Positions 25,534 through 32,051 of a DNA stretch of 64,000 nucleotides are shown here, piece by piece; position 1 is the stretch's first letter, and every line of letters begins with the position of its first letter. Source of the stretch: an uncultured Clostridia bacterium (lineage in GTDB: Bacteria > Bacillota > Clostridia > UMGS1810); assembly GCA_934454585.1 (NCBI GenBank), contig CAKSFP010000012.1:1-64000 (forward strand). Reading direction: 5' to 3'. Below the pieces are notes generated by a model. The model ran no database searches. It saw nothing but the letters and a program-made list of their open reading frames with translations, and was not told the origin of the DNA. The translations under genes and the position numbers were made by a program.

Positions 25534-25906
25534 TTTCGTCCATCTCCACACCTCCCGGCGCTCCCGGCATCGGCATCCAGTGCGTCGCCTTGCCGTGCAT
25601 TTCTTCTAAACAGAAATCGTCTGATAGCAACAATATATCGCTCCCGACCGTCCCGTCCTCGTATGCCACGATAACCTCTTTAGCCGCCTCCGGCAACCTT
25701 TCCTCAACGCTTATCCACCGCATATCCGGGTGCTCGTTGCACCACTTCACGATTGCCTCACTTGCCTCCTTGTAATGCTCCATGATGAACTTGTCGCAGT
25801 TTACATCTCTGCCGTTGCTCTCCCTGTCCAGTGGACAGTCCGCACATTTCAGCGTGTCGCACATCCGTGCGTGGTCGTATGCCGTAGCCTCTCTTAACTT
25901 TTCCAT
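25526..25906 (-). CDS. DUF551-type early phage protein
   Basis: The first gene of the leftward operon starts at ATG 25906, 9 bases from GGAGG. Its 126 residues include CDTLKCADCPLDRES near the N-terminus, a likely metal site, and a C-terminal DUF551 section beginning RWISVEERLPEAAKEVIVAY and ending ATHWMPMPGAP. DUF551 proteins are widespread phage proteins of unknown function. Confidence 0.7.
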   Translation of the reverse strand: MEKLREATAYDHARMCDTLKCADCPLDRESNGRDVNCDKFIMEHYKEASEAIVKWCNEHPDMRWISVEERLPEAAKEVIVAYEDGTVGSDILLLSDDFCLEEMHGKATHWMPMPGAPGGVEMDENE

Positions 25907-25937
25907 TTTCACTGACCTCCTAAATTTTTCTTGACCT

Positions 25938-26049
25938 GGTCAGCAATATGTGATAAAATATAGCTGACCGATTTACTAAGCTTGCTATGCCGCCTTGTGC
26001 ACCAAACGGCATAGCTCGCTTTGTATCCTTTTGTTGAATGTTTCAACAA
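25938..26049 (-). promoter_or_regulatory. structured 5' leader of the early operon
   Basis: The start predicted from the promoter lies near 26048, so the leader is about 140 bases. It contains three inverted repeats: TTGTTGAA/TTCAACAA (26031-26049), GCTATGCCG/CGGCATAGC (25984-26015) and GGTCAGC/GCTGACC (25938-25969). The first could be a third operator; the others could be RNA hairpins that adjust early expression. Confidence 0.55.
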
Positions 26050-26054
26050 CAATA

Positions 26055-26083
26055 ATTATAATCTACATAAATGTAGATGTCAA
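26055..26083 (-). promoter_or_regulatory. early leftward promoter, consensus sigma-A type
   Basis: On the minus strand TTGACA (26083-26078) and TATAAT (26060-26055) are separated by exactly 17 bases; both hexamers are perfect. It should drive the early transposition operon beginning at 25906. The spacer is almost entirely an operator. Confidence 0.9.
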
Positions 26084-26108
26084 TCTTTTTCTCTACATTT
26101 ATGTAGAG
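26061..26108. promoter_or_regulatory. paired phage repressor operators O1 and O2
   Basis: O1 is ATCTACATAAATGTAGAT at 26061-26078 and O2 is CTCTACATTTATGTAGAG at 26091-26108. Each is a palindrome with 8-base arms; the shared 16-base core of O2 is the exact reverse complement of that of O1. Their centres are 30 bases apart. O1 lies within the spacer of the early promoter, so a bound repressor would block it. They are the obvious target for the HTH repressor encoded at 26186. Confidence 0.8.
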
Positions 26109-26185
26109 TTTGTTTATCTTGCCTAATTTTCTTACTGATTATTGGTGAGATTGACAATAATCAACGGTCAAAAGGGGTTTTGATT

Positions 26186-26542
26186 ATGTTTTGGGACAGA
26201 TTTTCTGAATTGTGCAAAAAGAACGGAGTTACACCCAATGCGGTCTGTGCTACAATTGGCAAATCAACGGCAACGGCTACGCATTGGAAAAATGGCAGTA
26301 CACCTAATGGTGATGTACTTATCAAAATTGCTGAATACTTTAATGTTCCTGTGGATTATCTTTTGGGGCGGACAGATGACCCGAACCAAAAGCCGGGCGA
26401 GACCAACATCCGATTTGATGAGTTCGAATTTGCCATGCACAACGAGACTAAAGATTTGTCGGATGACGATAAAAATATGCTCTTAGATATGGCAAGAATA
26501 TTGAAGAACAGAGTCATAGAAAAAAATAATTCAAAAGAATAA
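26186..26542 (+). CDS. HTH-type prophage repressor
   Basis: The ATG at 26186 (MFWDRFSELCKKNGVTPNAV) follows AAAGGGG; the open frame upstream to 26021 crosses the operators and is not translated. The 118-residue protein has an N-terminal XRE HTH (residues about 5-62, ending with a AEYFNVPVDYLLGRTD section that is typical) and a helical C-terminus for oligomerisation. It likely maintains lysogeny by binding O1/O2. It is the first gene of the only rightward phage operon. Confidence 0.85.
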   Translation: MFWDRFSELCKKNGVTPNAVCATIGKSTATATHWKNGSTPNGDVLIKIAEYFNVPVDYLLGRTDDPNQKPGETNIRFDEFEFAMHNETKDLSDDDKNMLLDMARILKNRVIEKNNSKE

Positions 26543-26554
26543 CGGAGACATTAT

Positions 26555-26974
26555 ATGCAATGCTTGATGGATGTACATAATAAAATATTCGATGAGAATA
26601 TAGAATTGATAGACTATCGCATGACAAACGGCGATGCCGTCACAGTAAAATGTATAGATTCATACGGAATATTCGTTGACCGCAGTAAATTTGAAGATTC
26701 AGGCTCTGAGTTTGTTGCACTTGCACACGAATACGGTCATTGTAAGAGCGGTGCGACGCATCATCTATCCAGTCCGCTTGAAATGATTGAGCAACATGAA
26801 TATCGTGCCGACCGTGCAGCAGTGCATGAGTTTTTGCCTTTTGAGAAAATCCGCGAGGCATTTGAGCACGGATGCGCTGAACTGTGGCAGCTTGCTGAGT
26901 TCTTGGATATGCCTGCTGAATTTATCAAAAAAGCTATTGAAATATACCGTGCTGAGGGTTTTATTCTAACTTAA
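26555..26974 (+). CDS. ImmA/IrrE-type metallopeptidase
   Basis: The 139-residue protein has the zinc motif HEYGH at residues 58-62 and a downstream Glu/Asp-rich helix (EQHEYRADRAA near 79-90), as in ImmA. ImmA-type proteases cleave HTH repressors after DNA damage and so induce prophages. It begins 13 bases after the repressor gene, making a typical repressor-antirepressor pair. Confidence 0.85.
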   Translation: MQCLMDVHNKIFDENIELIDYRMTNGDAVTVKCIDSYGIFVDRSKFEDSGSEFVALAHEYGHCKSGATHHLSSPLEMIEQHEYRADRAAVHEFLPFEKIREAFEHGCAELWQLAEFLDMPAEFIKKAIEIYRAEGFILT

Positions 26975-27008
26975 TAATAAGCGGCAAGGGCATAAGGGGG
27001 ATAATATT

Positions 27009-27386
27009 ATGGAGATTAACATTAACAGAAAAAATTTTTTCAAAGCAGTTTCGGTCACAATATTGATAATCGGTTTGATTGTCGGAGTAATATGCGGAAA
27101 TGAAATTCCTGTTCGTAGCATGGATATGGCGGAAATATCTTCTGCATTGGCTTTAGGCAAGACGCCTGATTTCGGTGCAGTAGATGAATCATTCAATACG
27201 GTTCTCATGTTGACAATATGGTGTTCATCGGTGTTGCTTTCGATTTTCTTCTATGGAATACATTCAATTTTGCACGCACTGTATTTGTTCATTTATAAGT
27301 TGTACGGCACATCAGACCTTGATGCGATAGATGCAATCTATGAACCGATTCAAAGCGCCGATGATTTTACATCCGCCGAGCAGTAA
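27009..27386 (+). CDS. small membrane protein of the lysogeny operon
   Basis: The 125-residue protein starts after AAGGGGGATAATATT and has two membrane helices (about residues 13-31 and 64-92), with the loop outside and an acidic C-terminus inside (SDLDAIDAIYEPIQSADD). It is expressed with the repressor, which suggests a function in the lysogen such as superinfection exclusion. I do not recognise the family. Confidence 0.6.
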   Translation: MEININRKNFFKAVSVTILIIGLIVGVICGNEIPVRSMDMAEISSALALGKTPDFGAVDESFNTVLMLTIWCSSVLLSIFFYGIHSILHALYLFIYKLYGTSDLDAIDAIYEPIQSADDFTSAEQ

Positions 27387-27417
27387 CTGTCCGTTTCCAG
27401 CACACTGGTCTGGACAG
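27387..27417 (+). terminator. hairpin at the end of the lysogeny operon
   Basis: CTGTCC (27387-27392) pairs with GGACAG (27412-27417), with an inner CCAG/CTGG pair. The hairpin begins right after the stop codon. The run of T follows only after CGCAAC, so termination may be imperfect. Confidence 0.45.
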
Positions 27418-27458
27418 CGCAACTTTTGATTTTGTACATAATAGCATGTGATTTTCAT

Positions 27459-27943
27459 TAAAAATGCCCTTGAAGCAGCTTAAACAATTAATCGTCCATT
27501 TTGGTCTGAAAAGCTGAAAATGGACGATTAAATTATATTTTTTGAAAAAAGGTTTTTAAGACTGTTTTAATCACAATCGGACTATCTTTACACATTTTTA
27601 ACATTGTACTCAAACGCGCATAAATGCTGACTTTTTGTGAAAAACGCAGATGTTTTCATTTTTTATATGTTTGCATGAAACATTTTTGCCTTTTTTCTTA
27701 AAAATTGCCCTCAAAGCCGCATAAACACTTAATCGGTAATTTCGATGTCAAAACAATAAAAATTACCGATTAAAATCATTTTTAAGATTTTCAAAAATAT
27801 TGATTTTTAATTTGTTTTTTAATAATATTTTAATGCCCTTAAAACGCTCTTAAAAAATCCGTTAAAATTCTTTGTCAGACCGCAAATGCGCATAAAAAGG
27901 GGTCATTGACCGTATTTGCACAAATAATTCAATGACCTTTTTT
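27459..27943. repeat. left-end array of degenerate repeats and variable hairpins
   Basis: Five degenerate copies of a motif like CAAANCGCATAAA lie near 27472, 27611, 27712, 27841 and 27883. Two of them sit in longer matching units (27459-27495 and 27699-27736, roughly 80 percent alike). Perfect inverted repeats follow: TTAATCGTCCATTTT with its complement (27488-27502/27517-27531), TTAATCGGTAATTT with its complement (27729-27742/27760-27773) and GGTCATTGA with TCAATGACC (27901-27909/27929-27937). The arms differ from copy to copy. No gene is visible; the region may bind transposase or repressor. Confidence 0.6.
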
Positions 27944-28115
27944 AATAACTTTTTAATTTTTTTAATGATTTTTGAAAACTTTTTTAACGCCGCCGCACCG
28001 GAATGCCGATTATACAATATCTGTCTCAAAAACGCTAAAAATCATTTACCGCGCAAACGAATAATTTTTTATTGTGATTTTGCACAATTTCCCGAAATAA
28101 CATCACGAAAACCCA

Positions 28116-28207
28116 GTGTTTACGCACCTTTTATTTTTTTGTCCCGTCTTTACTCACCTTTTCTCATTTCGTAAAAAAAATTATACGATTGTACGGAAAA
28201 TCACACA
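28116..28207. promoter_or_regulatory. putative phage left end with transposase binding sites
   Basis: Two direct repeats, GTGTTTACGCACCTTTT (28116-28132) and GTCTTTACTCACCTTTT (28146-28162), are 30 bases apart, close to a candidate terminal CA (28203-28207). This matches the arrangement of transposase sites at the ends of Mu-type phages. On the right side the sequence becomes an open coding frame of the host SLH gene. The exact end cannot be fixed without the other phage end. Confidence 0.5.
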
Positions 28208-28258
28208 GATATCGGTGACGAACCGCTGTCGCTGAACGGCGATGAAATCACGGCAGAC

Positions 28259-31200
28259 ATGATCGGCGGCGTCACGGCAGATGAACCGACAGACATTTCG
28301 GAAGAAACCGAAGAAAACGCCGAAAACGAAGAAAATCCACTCCCGAACGGTGAGGAGATATCTCTTTTCGGCTCGGACGACTCTGCATCCGTGTTTGCCG
28401 CAGATGACGAAAATTCCGAAACTCTGGAGGTGTGGCACCACGGCATGGAACTTGAGGGCGGAGCGGAGGACGCCGAAAACGCCCGCTTGTATGACGCCAC
28501 CACAAAATACGGCTGGGGTGTGGCATCACAGTCCAAAACATCGTTTATAAAATGCTTCAACACAAGCAATGCGTCAAAAAAGCTTAATATAACCGGTTAT
28601 GATTATGTAAACTCATGGATCTATAATCCGGAGATAAAAAAAGACGAAAAAGGCGTAACATGCAAGCTTAATGTAATGCTTGTAACCGGAAATTCCGCCG
28701 AAAACGCAAGCGATAACAGATATTGCTTTTATTATCGTTTGCCGATGGACTGGACGGGATGGAAACTTGTGAGCCTGCCGCTCTCAAAATTCACGGCAAA
28801 CAGAGACGCCAAAAAGGAATACGGCGTATTCAAGATGGGATTTCAGGCAGGCGGTTACAGCACTTCATGGCCGGAGGAGAGCAACTATATATGCATAGAC
28901 AGACTGTGGATGTCCAAGACTGCTCCTGTGGCGGCGGCGCTCACCGTTGACTCCGTGTCTGTGGAGAATTATGCAGGCTTCGTAGACCCGAGTCTTGACG
29001 GCAGCAACACATATACGGTCACATTCAGCAGCGATATTGCCGAGGCGACAGTCACCGTAAAGCGTGACGGCACGGAAGTAACAGACGGCTACAGCCTTGC
29101 TTTTGACGGCAAACAGCTCAAGGTGGTGTTTGACTCGCAGCTTGATGACGCCACATACAACATAGGCATATCCCGAGCTGCCGACATATACGGCAATATG
29201 ATGAGCGGCATGGCGGAGTATTGCTTCACAGTCGGCTCTCATCCCACAATATTTAAGTTTGCCTCATCGTCAATTGCTGACGGTGCGGCAGATGTAAGCA
29301 CGGATTTGGGCGGCAGCCGCACCATGGAATTCAGCTTTAACAACCCTGTGGATATAAACTCTGCTGCAGACAATGTTTCCGTAGAGAAAAACGGATTTGC
29401 GATATTCGGCGGCTATTCGTTCTCGGCCGCGGACGGACGGCTTGTGCTCACTTTTGACGCCGCTCTCGACCCGGGTGCTCACTACACCGTGAGCATAAAC
29501 GGCGGATTGTGCGATATATACGGTCAGACTGTTGAAAAAGAGGTATCAATAAGTTTTGACACCGCAGCGGAACAAACGGTTTCGCAAGTGAATATATTCA
29601 GAGCAGACAGCGATGAGGACATAGCCAATATGCAATCGAACGACGGCAGCGGCGTGAATGTCATAACGGATAACACAAATTTGTATGACCGCACGCTGAA
29701 ACTGGATATGCCGATAACTCCGTCTCAGAGATTTTTCAGATTTCCGATGGGCGCTGTGGATACATCTGTTCAAAAATATTTGAATGCGTGGATATATTCT
29801 CCCAAGAAAACTTCGTTCGGACTCAATTTCTGCTTTTTTGCAACGGGCACAACGGCGTATATGAGGCAGTCCCTGAAGATAGATTGGAGCGGATGGCGGC
29901 TTGTGTCGTTCCCTCTGGCGGGGTTTGAGATAAAGAACGGCGCAGAGTGGGAAAACATATATGAATTCAGAATAAGCGCCAACGGCTGGACAGCGTATGC
30001 CGCACCGTGGACAGAGGAAGGTTATATCTGTGTGGACAAAATGTTCCTTACACAGGACGCACCGGCAAATTCGCTGAACATTACGGCGGTAAATCCGGCT
30101 GAAAATTATTCCGCTATGCCGAGAAAAGGCGCAATCATGACATTTGCGTTTTCGGATGACATAGACTCGGCAGACTCATCATCAATGAGTCTGTATAAGG
30201 ACGGCGCACAGGTCAATGCGGATATCCGTGTGTGGCACAGTGGCAACAAGGTTTATGTTGTCACAGACAGTGTTCTCGAACCCGGCGATTATTCATTGAA
30301 ACTTGGCGGAGTGAGCAGCGTATCGGGTGCGAAACCGGCAGATGGCACCGAATATAAATTCACCGTGAGCGGTGATGGCATATGTGTGCATGACATTTCT
30401 CTTACCAAGGACGGTGCGGCGCTTGACTCATTGCCGTCATACGGCAGCACCGCATATGCCAATGCAAAAATAATCTCGAACGAGAGCGAAAGGGTATTCC
30501 TCACAGTTGCCATGTATAACAAAAGAGGCAGTCTTGTAAGCATTGAAAAATACGAACACACCCTTGCGATCGGCGACAACGATATATCAAATGAATTTTT
30601 AGTTGCGGACGGCACGGCAATCATAAAGACATTCGTGACGGACGGCAGCGGCATAAAAGGCGATTACGCCGTGTTGGGCAAGGCAAAAGAGGGAGACGGC
30701 AAAATGGTGTCTCTCGGTGAGAGTGCCGGCGGCATGACCTCACCAAGCGCCGAACTGAAAAACGGCGTGCTCACCGTGTCGGGAAAATACGACAGCTACG
30801 GGCCTGTGTGCGTGACGATAACTGACGGCGTCGGCAGCCTTATTTTTGAAGTGCCTCTTTCCTGCACAGATGACGGCAGCTATACCTATTCGTGCGCTAT
30901 GGCGGATATGCAAAGCGGCGGCTACACCGTGAGCGTGTCAGCGGCGGACGGCTCTGCACAAACCGTGCTCAATGTCGTGTCGGCAGATGATATGGCGGCT
31001 TGCCTTGCCAAGGTAAATTCCGCAGCATCTGCGGCAGACATATCTGCGGCAATTGCACCTTACAAAGGCTATTTCGGCTTGAACGGAGAGTCGGCGGATA
31101 TGGCGGCAAGCGTTGCGGCGATATTGTATGAAAACCGCCCCTATGTCTCGTTTGACGGACTCGACAAGGCGATCGGCTCATACAAAACCGTGATAAGCGG

Positions 31201-32050
31201 ACTTAGCGGCAAGCTGTGGTCGGAGCTGACAGAATATATAAACAAAAATCACAAGGTGCTGTTAAACGACAGCGCTGCATACACCTACTGGGCATCGCTC
31301 GATGACAGAGGAAAAAACATCATAAACCAATCTGCCGCCGCGGCATTGCCCACGGACGATATTGCGGCTTTCAGGCAAAAATTCGACTCGGCGGTGACGA
31401 ATTACAAAAACCCATCGCAGACTCCCGGCGGCGGTGGCGGCGGCTCGTCATCAAAAGGCGGCGGTATATCGGGTACAGGCTACACGGCAGATTCGTCCGC
31501 AGTGCAGGCGCCGACTTACAAATTCGGCGATATAAGCGGATTTGAATGGGCACAGGAGAGCATTTATGCTCTTGCGGACAGCGGAGTCATATCAAAACCG
31601 GAGGACGGCCTGTTCAGACCCGATGACCGAGTGACCCGTGAGGAATTTATAAAAATACTTGTCGCAGCGGACGGAATTCGCCTTGATGCGACAGAGAGCG
31701 GATTTGCGGACAGTACGGCGGATGCGTGGTATGATAAATACCTCTCCGCGGCAAAACGAGAGGGCATTGCCGCAGGCAGAGATGACGGCACTTTCGGCGT
31801 GGGACTGCCGATTACAAGGCAGGATGCTGCCGTGTTTATATACAGACTGACGGCGGCTGCACCAATTAACGGAGATGTGTTTGCCGATGACGGCGACATT
31901 GCCGACTACGCCAAACAGGCTGTGTACACCATGCGTGCACTCGGCATAACGGCAGGTTTTCCGGACGGCACATTTTTGCCGAACAGCGGACTCACCAGAG
32001 CCGAGGCGGCGGTTATGACAGCAAGATTAATGAAGATCGGAGGGCGTTAG
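28259..32050 (+). CDS. SLH-domain cell-surface carbohydrate-binding protein, 5' end lost
   Basis: The 1263-residue frame has no signal peptide; the frame continues open upstream to 28175 but the ATG at 28259 has no ribosome binding site, so the true start was probably removed by prophage insertion. After an acidic linker, residues about 60-215 and 445-610 are similar jelly-roll-like (carbohydrate-binding type) domains, each with a following Ig-like (Big-type) domain. Further Ig-like segments follow, then a helical section, a Gly-rich linker (GGGGGGSSSKGGG), and three SLH repeats at about 1080-1263, which bind secondary cell wall polymer. It is probably not expressed now. Confidence 0.75.
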   Translation: MIGGVTADEPTDISEETEENAENEENPLPNGEEISLFGSDDSASVFAADDENSETLEVWHHGMELEGGAEDAENARLYDATTKYGWGVASQSKTSFIKCFNTSNASKKLNITGYDYVNSWIYNPEIKKDEKGVTCKLNVMLVTGNSAENASDNRYCFYYRLPMDWTGWKLVSLPLSKFTANRDAKKEYGVFKMGFQAGGYSTSWPEESNYICIDRLWMSKTAPVAAALTVDSVSVENYAGFVDPSLDGSNTYTVTFSSDIAEATVTVKRDGTEVTDGYSLAFDGKQLKVVFDSQLDDATYNIGISRAADIYGNMMSGMAEYCFTVGSHPTIFKFASSSIADGAADVSTDLGGSRTMEFSFNNPVDINSAADNVSVEKNGFAIFGGYSFSAADGRLVLTFDAALDPGAHYTVSINGGLCDIYGQTVEKEVSISFDTAAEQTVSQVNIFRADSDEDIANMQSNDGSGVNVITDNTNLYDRTLKLDMPITPSQRFFRFPMGAVDTSVQKYLNAWIYSPKKTSFGLNFCFFATGTTAYMRQSLKIDWSGWRLVSFPLAGFEIKNGAEWENIYEFRISANGWTAYAAPWTEEGYICVDKMFLTQDAPANSLNITAVNPAENYSAMPRKGAIMTFAFSDDIDSADSSSMSLYKDGAQVNADIRVWHSGNKVYVVTDSVLEPGDYSLKLGGVSSVSGAKPADGTEYKFTVSGDGICVHDISLTKDGAALDSLPSYGSTAYANAKIISNESERVFLTVAMYNKRGSLVSIEKYEHTLAIGDNDISNEFLVADGTAIIKTFVTDGSGIKGDYAVLGKAKEGDGKMVSLGESAGGMTSPSAELKNGVLTVSGKYDSYGPVCVTITDGVGSLIFEVPLSCTDDGSYTYSCAMADMQSGGYTVSVSAADGSAQTVLNVVSADDMAACLAKVNSAASAADISAAIAPYKGYFGLNGESADMAASVAAILYENRPYVSFDGLDKAIGSYKTVISGLSGKLWSELTEYINKNHKVLLNDSAAYTYWASLDDRGKNIINQSAAAALPTDDIAAFRQKFDSAVTNYKNPSQTPGGGGGGSSSKGGGISGTGYTADSSAVQAPTYKFGDISGFEWAQESIYALADSGVISKPEDGLFRPDDRVTREEFIKILVAADGIRLDATESGFADSTADAWYDKYLSAAKREGIAAGRDDGTFGVGLPITRQDAAVFIYRLTAAAPINGDVFADDGDIADYAKQAVYTMRALGITAGFPDGTFLPNSGLTRAEAAVMTARLMKIGGR

Positions 32051-32051
32051 A

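Larger units (their letters stand above)
1..28206 (-). mobile_element. Mu-like transposable prophage (partial, left-end side)
   Basis: All genes from the left edge to 25.9 kb run on the minus strand in the order expected of a transposable phage: early genes, DDE transposase, MuB-type ATPase, GemA, Mor, gp25-gp27 homologues, terminase, head, then tail. The repressor operon diverges at 26.2 kb. No tyrosine or serine integrase is present, consistent with integration by the MuA-type transposase. The left end is placed near 28203-28207, where a candidate terminal CA lies next to a host reading frame that is open but lacks its start. The other phage end lies outside the window. The structural module is of Firmicutes siphovirus type (Gp15, Dit, tape measure), not the contractile tail of Mu itself. 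Confidence 0.9.

Noticed and set aside
26021..26185. N-terminal extension of the repressor
   Set aside because: The frame is open to 26021 but crosses the operators and early promoter; ATG 26186 follows a good ribosome binding site and starts a normal HTH.
27459..27943. Possible CRISPR array
   Set aside because: Repeat units are degenerate, irregularly spaced (42 to 140 bases) and the variable parts are inverted repeats, not spacers; no cas gene is present.
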